Shown: piece by piece, positions 8,132-16,880 of the stretch
Position numbering within the stretch: position 1 is the stretch's first letter
Layout: each line of letters opens with the position of its first letter
Made by a program: the position numbers and the translations under genes
Assembly (NCBI GenBank): GCA_021777845.1
Contig: JAJYDB010000005.1
Span: forward strand, 1 to 45,604
Length of the DNA stretch: 45,604 nucleotides
Direction: 5' to 3'
Source of the DNA: Planctomycetota bacterium
Lineage (GTDB): Bacteria > Planctomycetota > Planctomycetia > Isosphaerales > Isosphaeraceae
The notes under the pieces: model-generated
Database searches by the model: none
Told to the model about the DNA's origin: nothing
The model's input: only the letters and a program-made list of their open reading frames with translations

Positions 8132-8674
8132 ATGGCGGCACCGACCGTCGACCTCAAGAATCGCCGACAAGCCGCGCTCCTCGCCTGGCTCGTGCCCGGA
8201 CTGGGCCACTACTACCAAGGCCGTCGCGGCAAGGCGCTGCTGTACTTCCTCTGCATCCTCGGCCTTTACTTCACCGGTTTCTGGCTCGGCGACGGCAAAA
8301 TCGTCTATTGGAGGTGGGTCGACCCTTTTAAAAATTACGAAAACTTCAATATGTACTATATCGCGCAGTTTTTTGTCGGGCTCGCCGCGCTCCCCCCGCT
8401 GATTCAGGGCACGCTCGCCCATTTCAACTTCCCTCCGATCCTCGGCGGCTTCATGGACCCCTCGACTGAAGTCCTGAACGGACTTCAATTTCGGCTCGGC
8501 AGGTTCTATGAGGTGGGCTCGATCTACACCGCCGTCGCGGGGCTTCTCAACGTGTTCGCGATCTACGACGCCTACGCCGGCCCCGCCTTCAGCGACGACG
8601 ACGAACCCGCGGCGAACCCCGCCGACGAGTCGAACGCCGCCGCCGTCCCCGCGACGGAGCTCTCCAACCCATGA
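8132..8674 (+). CDS. DUF6677-like membrane protein
   Basis: A 180-residue protein. The first helix contains AALLAWLVPGLGHYYQGRRG, a Gly-rich LxPGxGHxYxGR signature that I associate with planctomycete DUF6677 and, more loosely, with TM2-type proteins. Hydrophobic segments are at about residues 15-30, 35-56, 76-95 and 140-158. The C-terminal 28 residues are acidic and Ala-rich (FSDDDEPAANPADES) and probably cytoplasmic. The ATG at 8132 was chosen because GAAGGGA lies eight bases upstream and the 28-residue upstream extension is basic and lacks family similarity. It overlaps the next gene by ATGA, so the two are translationally coupled. Function is unknown. Confidence 0.75.
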   Translation: MAAPTVDLKNRRQAALLAWLVPGLGHYYQGRRGKALLYFLCILGLYFTGFWLGDGKIVYWRWVDPFKNYENFNMYYIAQFFVGLAALPPLIQGTLAHFNFPPILGGFMDPSTEVLNGLQFRLGRFYEVGSIYTAVAGLLNVFAIYDAYAGPAFSDDDEPAANPADESNAAAVPATELSNP

Positions 8675-8847
8675 GCATCTATCTGCACATCTTCCCGCTC
8701 GTCGCCGGAATCAGCCTCGTCTACGCCGCGACCCGGCACGAGGATTGGATTCAGATCCGTCGTCACGCGCTCCGGTTATGCGGCTTCATTCTCGGGCTCT
8801 TGGCCGTCGCGATGGTGCTCTTGCTCGTGGTAAACACGCAGATTTAA
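8671..8847 (+). CDS. 58-residue membrane protein overlapping the DUF6677-like gene
   Basis: This short frame starts inside the stop of the preceding gene (ATGA overlap) and ends at TAA. The product begins MSIYLHIFPLVAGISLVYAA, has a polar central loop (TRHEDWIQIRRHA) and a second hydrophobic helix LCGFILGLLAVAMVLLLVV, so it is a two-span hairpin with a short polar tail. Coupling to the gene before it, codon use like the neighbours and the two clear spans support it as a real gene. The partner is likely the DUF6677-like protein (inference from coupling). Function is unknown. Confidence 0.7.
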   Translation: MSIYLHIFPLVAGISLVYAATRHEDWIQIRRHALRLCGFILGLLAVAMVLLLVVNTQI

Positions 8848-8932
8848 GCCTTCTGCGCGGAGGTCGACCCCTGCCCGCTGCCGTTACGCCTCAACCTCTG
8901 CCCGATCGACAGCCGGCCACATCGACGAGTCG

Positions 8933-9793
8933 TTAACGAAGCGTCGCGGCCTGTCCGCCGGAGTCGTCCGAACTCTCATCGTCGGACCAGCTTGCGTCGG
9001 TGTTGCGCGAGATTGTCGCGACCGGGGTCGAGAGCGCTTTGAGGCCCTTTTTCTCGAGCAGGTGGCCGACATCGAAGCGCTCGCCGATGTAAAATCGGCG
9101 CACGTCCGGGTTCGCGAGCACCTCGGCGGCGTTGCCCGAGGCGAACACCCGCCCTTCGTGGATCAAATAGCTGCGGTCGGTGACCTCGATCGTCTCGCGA
9201 AATTGGTGGTCGGTCAGCAGGATTCCGATGTTGTGCCGCTCGGCAAGGTCGCGAATCGCGTCCTGAATCTCGCCGACGGTTTTCGGGTCGATGCCCGCGA
9301 AGGGCTCGTCGAGCATGATCAACTTCGGCTCGGTGATCAGCGAGCGCGCGATTTCGAGCCGTCGACGCTCGCCGCCCGAGACGCTTTTCGCTTTCGTTTT
9401 GCGGATTTTCGCGAGCCCGAACTGGTCGAGCAGCTCGTCCTGACGCAACTTGCGCGCGCGGCGATCAAGCCCCGGACGCGTCTCGAGGATCGCCATCAGG
9501 TTGTCCTCGACCGACAACTGCTTGAAGACGCTCGAATCCTGCGCGAGGTAGCCCATGCCCGCACGGGCGCGCTGATACATCGGCAGCCGGTTGACGTCGC
9601 GGCCGTCGAAAATGACCTGACCCTTGTTCGCGTCGATCAGGCCGATGGTCATCCGGAAGCTGGTCGTTTTGCCCGCGCCGTTCGGCCCGAGCAGCCCCAC
9701 AACCTCGCCGCTGTTCACCTCGAACGACACACCCTTGACGACCTGCCGGCGGCCGTACCACTTCTCAAGACCACGGACCTCAAGCAATGCCAT
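8933..9793 (-). CDS. lptB: LPS export ABC transporter ATP-binding protein LptB
   Basis: A 286-residue ABC ATPase. Walker A GPNGAGKTT is at residues 36-44; the signature is SGGERRRLEIARSL; Walker B with catalytic Glu is LIMLDEPFAGIDP; the switch His is in LLTDHQFRETIEVTDR, a sequence characteristic of LptB, which powers LPS extraction from the inner membrane together with LptF, LptG and LptC. The core ends near residue 250; a 35-residue Ser/Asp-rich C-terminal extension is additional to the usual length of about 240. AAGGAGG lies ten bases before the ATG. It is the last gene of a minus-strand run after two signal peptidase genes (50-base gap). No lptF/G/C are in the window. LptB rather than LivF-type assignment is well supported by the switch region. 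Confidence 0.88.
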   Translation of the reverse strand: MALLEVRGLEKWYGRRQVVKGVSFEVNSGEVVGLLGPNGAGKTTSFRMTIGLIDANKGQVIFDGRDVNRLPMYQRARAGMGYLAQDSSVFKQLSVEDNLMAILETRPGLDRRARKLRQDELLDQFGLAKIRKTKAKSVSGGERRRLEIARSLITEPKLIMLDEPFAGIDPKTVGEIQDAIRDLAERHNIGILLTDHQFRETIEVTDRSYLIHEGRVFASGNAAEVLANPDVRRFYIGERFDVGHLLEKKGLKALSTPVATISRNTDASWSDDESSDDSGGQAATLR

Positions 9794-9842
9794 GGGCGAC
9801 CGTCCTCCTTGACGACACAGCCGTCGCGCGAATCCGGGTGAT

Positions 9843-11642
9843 TTAGCGAATCCAGGTCATCCGTTCCCAGTAGGGTCGGAAAGGGATCCGAAAATCGCGC
9901 GAGAGTCGGATATCGGGACCGAACGGCTTGCCGTGCGGCCAGTAGACGAAAAACGCCTTTCCGGTCAAGAGCGAACGCGGAACTTCCCAGCTCGCGCGGT
10001 TGTCGGGATCCCAGGCGCTGTCGTTGTTTTGCCAGGCGCGACTGTCGCGACTACGGGGGCTGTTGTCGCCCATCATCATGAAGCGGCCTTCGCCGATCGG
10101 GTAGTCCGTGGGCTGGAGCCGCGTCAGGCCGACGAGATTTTCCGGATTGGCAAGCCAGTCGGCGAGTTCGATTGGGTTCCGCGGGGGGTCGCGGTCCCAG
10201 ATCTCGCCGTAGTCGGGGCTGCCGGGCCGCTGGGTGTAATAAATATCGCGTTTGATCACGAGGTCGCCGGCTTCGACCGCCGCGCCGCGCGTGGCAATCG
10301 CGGCCGGGGCCAAGTCGGCCGTTGTCGGCAACGGGTGCCGGATCGCCTTGCCGTCGCCTTGGTCCTCGTCGTCGTACGTCAGCCCGTCGCCAAACGGCGT
10401 TTGCTCGTCGACAACCAGACTAAGTTTGTTGTCGACGTTCGCGAATTCCACCTGATACGTTCCGGCGGCGCGGATCGAAGTCTCTGCGCGGCCAAGCGTT
10501 GTGTCGCCGTGAAAGAGCGTGGCGACGCCGGTCGCCAGATCGATTTCGCAGCGGTTCGCAACCCCGCCCTCGACGAGCTCGAGTCTCACGGAACCTGCCG
10601 TCGCGGTGGTTTTCAGGGTCGCGGCGATCGTCAAGTCGCCGACCCAGTGCGGCTGCAACCAGGCCGCGTCTTGGTCATAACGCGCGAGGTAGTGCTCGCC
10701 CGGGACCTCGGGGATGAGCCGCGAGTTATGGATCGTCAGATTGGTGTTGTATGAGTAAAAGTCGGTGACGAGGATCGGCCGCGCGGAGCGACGCATCGGC
10801 AATGCCTCGCGAATCTCCTGCCACTGCTCAAGGTCGGGCACGAGATGATGATAGCGCAGCTCGTTCCAGCCCGCGGCGTTCGTCGATGCCGTCGAGCGTG
10901 CGACGTAATGGCCGACGACGTCCTCGGTCCAGCCCTCGGGGGTCGTCGATTGCCAACGGGTCCACTCGGGCATTTTGGCGAGGTCGCGGGGCCGCTTGCG
11001 GTCGTCGTTGACCAAAATCTGCATCGCGCGCTGGTGCCGCAGCGGCTTGCGCGCGATCTGAAACGCCCCTGCGCCGGTCGGCTTGACGTACAAGTCGCCC
11101 TGCCAGATTCGCATCGTGTCGCCGGGCAGCCCGATCAGCCGCTTGATGTAGTTCGTCGCCGGTTCTTCGGGGTAGTGGAAGACGACGACGTCCCAGCGAC
11201 GCGGTTCCGAGGCGCCCGGCAGGAACGAAAGCTCGTAGGGCGCCTTCTCGACCAGAATACGATCGCCCTTGAAGGTCGGCATCTCGTCGATCCGTGCCTG
11301 AAACCGGCAGTTGACGCAAATCCCGGTGTAGACCGGACTTCCAGGGACGGATTCCTCGGACGCGTTGACCGCGTAGACGTGGCCGCACTGCGGGCAGGGG
11401 ACTTCTTTATGAAGCCCGCGCAGGGTGGGGGCCATCGAGCCGGTCGGGATCACGAACGCCTCGGCCTCGAAGCCGCGGACGAGAAACATGAGAATGAACG
11501 CGACGGTAATCGCCTCGACGGTCTCGCGTCGGCCGTCCTCTTGCTTCGGAGCCTGGTCGCGCACCGACGTCTTCTTGCCCTTCGGCTCGTTCCGCGACTT
11601 CACCTCGGGCACCTCGTGTCGAGTCGCGTAAGTTCTGGGCAT
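9843..11642 (-). CDS. lepB: Signal peptidase I, large form with zinc ribbon and inserted domain (copy 2)
   Basis: A 599-residue type I signal peptidase, roughly twice the usual size. A membrane span lies at about residues 43-56, followed by the catalytic serine motif IPTGSMAPTL (Ser69). A zinc-ribbon-like pair, CPQC (83/86) and CVNC (109/112), is inserted directly after it. The catalytic Lys167 is in NYIKRLIGLPGD. The late box MMGDNSPRSRDSR is about 370 residues further on, because a long insert separates them; its middle part (about residues 330-420) reads like beta-strands of a laminin G/concanavalin-like sandwich, for example GDLTIAATLKTTATAGSVRL. It processes Sec and Tat signal peptides at the outer face of the inner membrane. 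It starts 33 bases after copy 1. Why two copies exist is unknown; differing substrate range is a guess. Confidence 0.9.
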   Translation of the reverse strand: MPRTYATRHEVPEVKSRNEPKGKKTSVRDQAPKQEDGRRETVEAITVAFILMFLVRGFEAEAFVIPTGSMAPTLRGLHKEVPCPQCGHVYAVNASEESVPGSPVYTGICVNCRFQARIDEMPTFKGDRILVEKAPYELSFLPGASEPRRWDVVVFHYPEEPATNYIKRLIGLPGDTMRIWQGDLYVKPTGAGAFQIARKPLRHQRAMQILVNDDRKRPRDLAKMPEWTRWQSTTPEGWTEDVVGHYVARSTASTNAAGWNELRYHHLVPDLEQWQEIREALPMRRSARPILVTDFYSYNTNLTIHNSRLIPEVPGEHYLARYDQDAAWLQPHWVGDLTIAATLKTTATAGSVRLELVEGGVANRCEIDLATGVATLFHGDTTLGRAETSIRAAGTYQVEFANVDNKLSLVVDEQTPFGDGLTYDDEDQGDGKAIRHPLPTTADLAPAAIATRGAAVEAGDLVIKRDIYYTQRPGSPDYGEIWDRDPPRNPIELADWLANPENLVGLTRLQPTDYPIGEGRFMMMGDNSPRSRDSRAWQNNDSAWDPDNRASWEVPRSLLTGKAFFVYWPHGKPFGPDIRLSRDFRIPFRPYWERMTWIR

Positions 11643-11675
11643 CGGCCTGTTCTCGTAGGTCAGCGGAGAGGAATC

Positions 11676-13160
11676 TCAACGAATATAGCGGATTTCGCGC
11701 GGGTCGGGAATGCAATAGAGCGAGTGTCCGAAGACCTCGAGCGGGACGACCTGGCCTGGCAGATGGACCAGGAACGGCTTGCCGATGAACATCTCGCGTT
11801 TCACGATCGGGCCGACCGTCCAGAACCGCGAATCGTTCGAGACCGGGCTGTTGTCTCCGAGCACAAAGTATTCACCGGCCTTGAGTTGCAGCGGCCTCTC
11901 GACGCCGGCGGGGTGCCGGGCGGCGTCGATGATGTCGCTGGTGTAGTGGAAGTCGCGGTAGATTTTGAGGCCGCTTGCGATCGCGCGACCGCCGCGGATG
12001 CCGAGCGCGACGGGGCTTTCGTCGATGCGCGGCGGCTTGTCGCTGGGGTCGTCGTAATCGTACGGAGTGAACAGGAGTTGGTCGTTCAAGGCGACGGTAA
12101 ACCGCTGGTCGATGACCGAGGCCTCGAGCTTGATGGGCCCGGAAGTTGCCAGCGATCGCGCCAGGTCGGGCCGTAAACCTTGCGGGCGCAAGAGGATGCC
12201 GTTGCGACGGACTTCGGGGGGCGCGGGGCCGCCAAGCGGAATCACGATGACAAAGTGGTCGCTGCCGGAAACGAACCGGGCAAGGATCGCCTCGACTCCC
12301 GGCTCGGCCTCGATGGTTGCCTCGAGAAAGAAGTCGCGGACGGTGTTGGAGGAGTTCATGTCGACGCCGTTGTAGCCGCAGTAGTCGCGGACGGGGCCGT
12401 AGCCGCCCCGCTCGGGGAGCCAGTGATGATACTCGAGCCAATCAACCGGAGCGGGCCGACCCTTCGCGAGGGTTTCCTGCGCGTCGGCGTCGGGCTCGTG
12501 GAAGAACTTGTTGCCGTCGAAGCTCCAACCTGTGGGCGAGCGCAAGATTGACGTCGCGCGTCGAAACGTCCAGCGCGGATAGCGCCCGAAGTCGTCGGGC
12601 TTGTAGTCGTGATCGTAGACCAGAACCCGCATCGCGCGTTGTTCTTTGAGCGTTTTTCTCGCGACCGTGCCGTCGATGTGGACGTCGCCGCGGACGATTT
12701 GCAGGACCTCGCCGGGCAGGGCGACGACGCGCTTTACGAACGCCTGCGACAAATCGCCGGGGTACCGAAAGACCGCGACCTCCCAACGCTTCGGGCCGCG
12801 CATCTCGAAAAAGAACTTTTGCACAAGCAGGCGGTCGCCGTTGCACTCGACCGCGGGTTCGTCCTCTAACCGTCCTTTGCCGCAATTCGGGCACGCCGGC
12901 CGTCCCGACCGCCCCTCCTCGTCCATGCCGATCGGGAATCGATACCGGCAATTCGGACACGTCAGCTCGCGATGCCGGCCCAACAAAGTCGGCGCCATCG
13001 ACCCCGTCGGGACGATGTACGCCTCTGCGGCGAAGGTCCGAAACAGGAGGATCGACAGCGTCAGAACGATGAAAAACTCGATCGTCTGACGTACAGGGCC
13101 GGTCACTTCCCGCATCAACGTTCCCCGCGCCAAGTTTTCCGACGGATCACTTGAATTCAT
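11676..13160 (-). CDS. lepB: Signal peptidase I, large form with zinc ribbon (copy 1)
   Basis: A 494-residue type I signal peptidase. After a membrane span (about residues 26-42) comes VPTGSMAPTLLGRHRELTC with Ser54 as the nucleophile. Cysteines 68/71 (CPNC) and 90/93 (CPNC) form a zinc-ribbon-like insert. The catalytic Lys143 lies in AFVKRVVALPGE. The late box is LGDNSPVSNDSR, near residue 440. Between these lies a region of about 270 residues with a beta-sandwich-like part (around 275-410) that resembles the insert of copy 2 in placement but is diverged in sequence. The two genes are clearly tandem paralogues, not a recent duplication. It follows lepA on the same strand (120-base gap), echoing the lepA-lepB pairing of many bacteria. 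Confidence 0.9.
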   Translation of the reverse strand: MNSSDPSENLARGTLMREVTGPVRQTIEFFIVLTLSILLFRTFAAEAYIVPTGSMAPTLLGRHRELTCPNCRYRFPIGMDEEGRSGRPACPNCGKGRLEDEPAVECNGDRLLVQKFFFEMRGPKRWEVAVFRYPGDLSQAFVKRVVALPGEVLQIVRGDVHIDGTVARKTLKEQRAMRVLVYDHDYKPDDFGRYPRWTFRRATSILRSPTGWSFDGNKFFHEPDADAQETLAKGRPAPVDWLEYHHWLPERGGYGPVRDYCGYNGVDMNSSNTVRDFFLEATIEAEPGVEAILARFVSGSDHFVIVIPLGGPAPPEVRRNGILLRPQGLRPDLARSLATSGPIKLEASVIDQRFTVALNDQLLFTPYDYDDPSDKPPRIDESPVALGIRGGRAIASGLKIYRDFHYTSDIIDAARHPAGVERPLQLKAGEYFVLGDNSPVSNDSRFWTVGPIVKREMFIGKPFLVHLPGQVVPLEVFGHSLYCIPDPREIRYIR

Positions 13161-13280
13161 GAGCTTCCAGGAGCCGAAAGCGGCATCGCCGCGGAGAGCC
13201 CAGGGGGAAAAGAACGCGGCTGTCGCGCGCGGGGATGACCGCGTGCCTTCAAGGTCGCGGCGGGGTCGACGCCGGCCCCG

Positions 13281-15086
13281 TCATTCCTCGCTGTCGTCAA
13301 GCACCGACAAGAACGCCTCCTGCGAGATCTCGACGTTGCCCACCTGCTTCATTCGCTTCTTACCCTCTTTTTGTTTTTCGAGCAGCTTGCGTTTTCGCGT
13401 GATGTCGCCGCCGTAACACTTCGCGGTGACGTTTTTACGCAACGCCGAGATCGTTTCGCGGGCCACCACCCGGCTGCCGATCGCCGCCTGGATCGCCACC
13501 TCGAACTGGTGCCGATCAATCTCGCCGCGAAGCTTCTTGACCAGCTTCCGCCCGCGACGATCCGCCTGCGATCGATGCACCACCACCGACAACGCGTCGA
13601 CCTTCGCGCCGGCCACCAAAATATCCAGCCGGCAGAGGTCGCCCGCGCGGTAGCCGATCAATTCATAGTCCATCGTGCCGTAGCCGCGCGTCGCGCTCTT
13701 CAACTTATCGTAGAGGTCGTAGATCATTTCGGCCAGCGGCAGTTCGTACGTCAAAATCGCTCGCGTGGGGGTCATGTACTCCGTTTTGATGTACGTTCCG
13801 CGTCGATCCTCGCACAGTTGCATGATCGCGCCGATGTTCTCGGAAGGCAAGATGAAGCTGACCCGCGCGAGCGGTTCGCGGAATTCCTCGACCTCGCCCG
13901 CGTCGGGGATTCGCGTTGGGTTCGAGACGTGCAGCGTCTCGCCTTTTTTGGTCACGATCTCGTAGGTCACGTTCGGCGCGGTCTGGACGAGCTCCAGCCC
14001 GCTTTCGCGTTCGAGCCTCTGCTGCACGATCTCCATGTGGAGCAGGCCGAGAAACCCGCAACGAAATCCAAAGCCGAGCGCGTCGGACGTCTCCGGCTCG
14101 AAGGTGAAGCTCGAATCGTTCAGCGCCAGCTTTTGGAGCGCGGTTCGGAGGTCCTCGAACTGGTTGTGCGTTGCCGGAAAGAGCCCGCAGTAAACGACTT
14201 GCACCGGCTCGGCGTAACCTGGGAGCGCGACCGAGGCGCCGCGCGGCGTTTCCGTGATCGTATCGCCGATACGGACGTCGGAGAGCCGCTTGATGTTGGC
14301 CGTGACGTAGCCCACCTGCCCCACGCCGAGCTCGTCGCAAGCGACTGAGCGCGGTCGAAATCGACCGAGACTCGTCACTTCGTGCTCGGTGCCGCCCGCC
14401 ATCAGTCGGATCGACTGTCCTAGCTTAAGAAGGCCGTCGACGACGCGGACATAGACGACCACGCCTTGATAGTCGTCGAACTTCGAGTCGAAAATGAGTG
14501 CCCGCAACGGCGCTGCGGGGTCGCCCTTGGGCGCGGGGACGCGATCGATGATCGCGCGAAACACCTCCGGCACGCCGAGGCCGGTCTTCGCGCTGACGGC
14601 CAGGATTTCGGCGGGGTCGATGCCGAGGGTCGCGTAAATCTCCTCGCGGACCTCGTCGGGCCGCGACGCTTGCATATCGATCTTGTTTAATACCGGGACG
14701 ACCGCAAGGTCGTTGCCGATCGCCAGGAACGCGTTCGCAACCGTTTGTGCCTGAACGCCTTGCGTTGAGTCGACGAGCAGGATCGCGCCTTCGCACGCGG
14801 CCAGGCTGCGCGAAACTTCGTAGTGAAAGTCGACGTGCCCGGGGGTGTCGATCAGGTTCAGCTCATAGACCTGGTCGTCGAGCGTGTAATTGATCGCGAC
14901 GGCACGCGCCTTGATGGTGATGCCGCGTTCGCGTTCGAGGTCCATGTCGTCGAGGAGCTGCTCGCGAAACTCGCGCTGGGTGATCGCCCCCGACTGGAGC
15001 AAGAGCTGGTCGGCGAGCGTGCTCTTGCCGTGGTCAATGTGCGCGACGATCGAAAAGTTACGGATAAATCGGGGGTCGAACGGCAT
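13281..15086 (-). CDS. lepA: Elongation factor 4 (LepA), ribosome back-translocase
   Basis: A 601-residue translational GTPase with full family length. G1 is AHIDHGKST (residues 15-23), switch II/G3 DTPGHVDF, and G4 NKID. The C-terminal half has the LepA-specific sequence GYGTMDYELIGYRAGDLCRL and the CTD motif AKCYGGDITRKRKLLEKQK, which distinguish it from EF-G. It binds the ribosome and remodels stalled or early elongation complexes in a GTP-dependent way. It is the first gene of the minus-strand run lepA-lepB-lepB-lptB; an inverted repeat lies 107 bases upstream of its start. No unusual residues were noticed. Confidence 0.97.
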   Translation of the reverse strand: MPFDPRFIRNFSIVAHIDHGKSTLADQLLLQSGAITQREFREQLLDDMDLERERGITIKARAVAINYTLDDQVYELNLIDTPGHVDFHYEVSRSLAACEGAILLVDSTQGVQAQTVANAFLAIGNDLAVVPVLNKIDMQASRPDEVREEIYATLGIDPAEILAVSAKTGLGVPEVFRAIIDRVPAPKGDPAAPLRALIFDSKFDDYQGVVVYVRVVDGLLKLGQSIRLMAGGTEHEVTSLGRFRPRSVACDELGVGQVGYVTANIKRLSDVRIGDTITETPRGASVALPGYAEPVQVVYCGLFPATHNQFEDLRTALQKLALNDSSFTFEPETSDALGFGFRCGFLGLLHMEIVQQRLERESGLELVQTAPNVTYEIVTKKGETLHVSNPTRIPDAGEVEEFREPLARVSFILPSENIGAIMQLCEDRRGTYIKTEYMTPTRAILTYELPLAEMIYDLYDKLKSATRGYGTMDYELIGYRAGDLCRLDILVAGAKVDALSVVVHRSQADRRGRKLVKKLRGEIDRHQFEVAIQAAIGSRVVARETISALRKNVTAKCYGGDITRKRKLLEKQKEGKKRMKQVGNVEISQEAFLSVLDDSEE

Positions 15087-15192
15087 GGAAGGTTCCGACG
15101 GCTCCGTTGGTTGGAGGCGTAAGTGGGGCGGTCCGGCCTTGATTCACTCCGAATCGAGCGCGCTTGGCGACCTAGATCGCGCCGATCGACGT

Positions 15193-15226
15193 CGCGACAC
15201 GATCTCAACCGTATCTTAGTGTCGCG
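15193..15226. repeat. Inverted repeat CGCGACAC-N18-GTGTCGCG between ROK kinase and lepA
   Basis: Perfect 8-base arms around an 18-base loop in the gap before lepA. It is not followed by a T-run on either strand. It may be an operator for the lepA run, or a stable leader hairpin. Confidence 0.35.
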
Positions 15227-15303
15227 GATCAAGGCCGGGGGGTCAATGCGCGTTGGCGGGAGTCGAGGCGGCGCGCGGCTGGAAGACGTGAAAGTCGCCG
15301 GAT

Positions 15304-16305
15304 TCAGCGCGGTTTCGCGAACTTGACGCGCGCGCAGCCGGCGGCGCCGATGAAGCCGGCGTCGCCTCCAAGCTCGGCGTAGGCGATCCGCGTCTCACGG
15401 GCCGGGATCGGGAACGCCAGGACATTGATGAACCCGCGAATCTCGTCGAGGAAGGACGGTCCGGCGGCGATCATTCCTCCCGAAAACAGGACGACGTCGG
15501 GGTCGATCGTGTGCATGAGGCAGGTTGCGCCGACGGCAAGGTAGCGCGCGGTCTCGGTCATCAGTCGACGCGCGAGCGGATCCCCCGCGGCGGCCGCGAT
15601 ACTGACCTCTTCGCTCGTGAGGTTGCCCTCGGCGAGGGCTTTCCGCAACAGGGGCGAAGCCTCACTTTCGAGCGCTTCGTGCGCTCGCTTCACCAGCGCG
15701 GTCGCGGACGCGTAGGCCTCAAGATGCCCCACCTTGCCGCAGGAGCAGACGCGGCCGCCGTCCATCTGAATAATAATGTGCCCGCACTCGCCGCCGTGGC
15801 TGTGACGCCCCTCGACAATATCGCCGTCTTCGACAATCCCGCAGCCGATGCCGGTGCCGAGCGTCAGCAAAACGAGGCTCCGCGTCCCCCGCGCCGCGCC
15901 GGCCCAATACTCGCCGTAGGCCGCGGCGTTCGCGTCGTTTTGAAGCACCGTCTGTTTCTGCAGACGCGACGCGAGTGCGTCCCGGATTGGAAAATTGATC
16001 CAACCGGGCAAGTTCGGCGGGTCGAGCAGCAACCCCGCCTGGATGTCCATCGTACCGGGCGAGCCGAGCCCCACCCCGGCGATGCGATCCCAACCCAGCC
16101 CCGAGCGCTCGACGGCCGCGCGACCGGCCCTCTCGATGTTGTCGAGCCCGACCCGCGGCCCCTCGTGCGCCTGCGTCGGCACGCTCACCGACGACAACGG
16201 CCGGCCGAGGTCGTCGACCACCCCGCTTTTGATGTTCGTCCCGCCGAGGTCAATGCCGAGATAGAACGGGGCTTGGGCGTCTTGCGGGAGAACGTGTGCG
16301 CTCAT
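15304..16305 (-). CDS. ROK family sugar kinase (glucokinase-like)
   Basis: A 333-residue ROK (repressor, ORF, kinase) protein without an N-terminal HTH, so a kinase rather than a repressor. It has the ATP phosphate loop LGIDLGGTNIKSGVVDD, the catalytic region LQNDANAAAYGEYWAGAA with the general-base Asp, and the phosphate-2 loop LTLGTGIGCGIV. The zinc site reads GGECGH then VCSCGKVGHLEAYAS; the usual third Cys of CxCGxxGCxE is His here, which can still bind zinc. Likely reaction is ATP-dependent phosphorylation of glucose or a related hexose. The ATG at 16305 is preferred, with AAAGG eight bases upstream, over one nine codons earlier. It sits alone on its transcript as far as can be seen. Confidence 0.9.
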   Translation of the reverse strand: MSAHVLPQDAQAPFYLGIDLGGTNIKSGVVDDLGRPLSSVSVPTQAHEGPRVGLDNIERAGRAAVERSGLGWDRIAGVGLGSPGTMDIQAGLLLDPPNLPGWINFPIRDALASRLQKQTVLQNDANAAAYGEYWAGAARGTRSLVLLTLGTGIGCGIVEDGDIVEGRHSHGGECGHIIIQMDGGRVCSCGKVGHLEAYASATALVKRAHEALESEASPLLRKALAEGNLTSEEVSIAAAAGDPLARRLMTETARYLAVGATCLMHTIDPDVVLFSGGMIAAGPSFLDEIRGFINVLAFPIPARETRIAYAELGGDAGFIGAAGCARVKFAKPR

Positions 16306-16368
16306 GAACCGACCTTTCGGACGCCGCGACAATCGAGAATCCGGACGCCTCGCGTCCCAAACCGGGAC

Positions 16369-16806
16369 TTATTCTTGCCCGCGACGCGCATGCGGGTCAA
16401 CCGGGCTTTGCGTCGACGACAAATCGCCCTGCTCGGCCGCCTCGAACTCGCTTGGACGTCGCAAGAGGCCGGTTTCATCGACTGCGGTGTCGGGATCGGC
16501 GAACGGAGCGATCAAGTTCACGACCTCCATCGACGATCCAACCAGGATGCCGTAGATCGCGCCGAGCCGGCCGATGAAAAAAAGACTGCCCGGCTCGTAC
16601 CCGGCGGCCCACGTAAACCAGATTCCCCAAAGGACGAATCCGGCCACGCCGCCCAGAATCCCGCCCCGAAATCCCGACCGACGGCGTCTCAAATCATGGA
16701 AGGCCCAGACGAACGGCGTTCCGAGCGCGAACGCGGCCAAGACGCCGACCGCGATCACGAACCCGACCTGAAACTCGCGAACCGCGGCGCACGCGAGCGC
16801 GCACAT
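16369..16806 (-). CDS. Small multi-span membrane protein (first of two related genes)
   Basis: A 145-residue protein with hydrophobic segments at about residues 12-36, 48-66 and 75-97, ending in a polar, acidic tail rich in Glu and Asp. I do not recognise a family. The middle part, LGGVAGFVLWGIWFTWAAG followed by YEPGSLFFIGRLGAIYGILVG, aligns by eye with the next upstream gene (LGAVAGGW... EEEPGSALFVGIGTFFCGGLLG), suggesting an old tandem duplication. A TTG three codons upstream is the alternative start. It precedes the ROK gene on the same strand with a 63-base gap. Confidence 0.6.
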   Translation of the reverse strand: MCALACAAVREFQVGFVIAVGVLAAFALGTPFVWAFHDLRRRRSGFRGGILGGVAGFVLWGIWFTWAAGYEPGSLFFIGRLGAIYGILVGSSMEVVNLIAPFADPDTAVDETGLLRRPSEFEAAEQGDLSSTQSPVDPHARRGQE

Positions 16807-16880
16807 CACAGTCAAGACCGCGAATTGCGCGATCGTATAAACGGATTTTGGTCACACGCACGATCGCCGTCCAGGATCAA

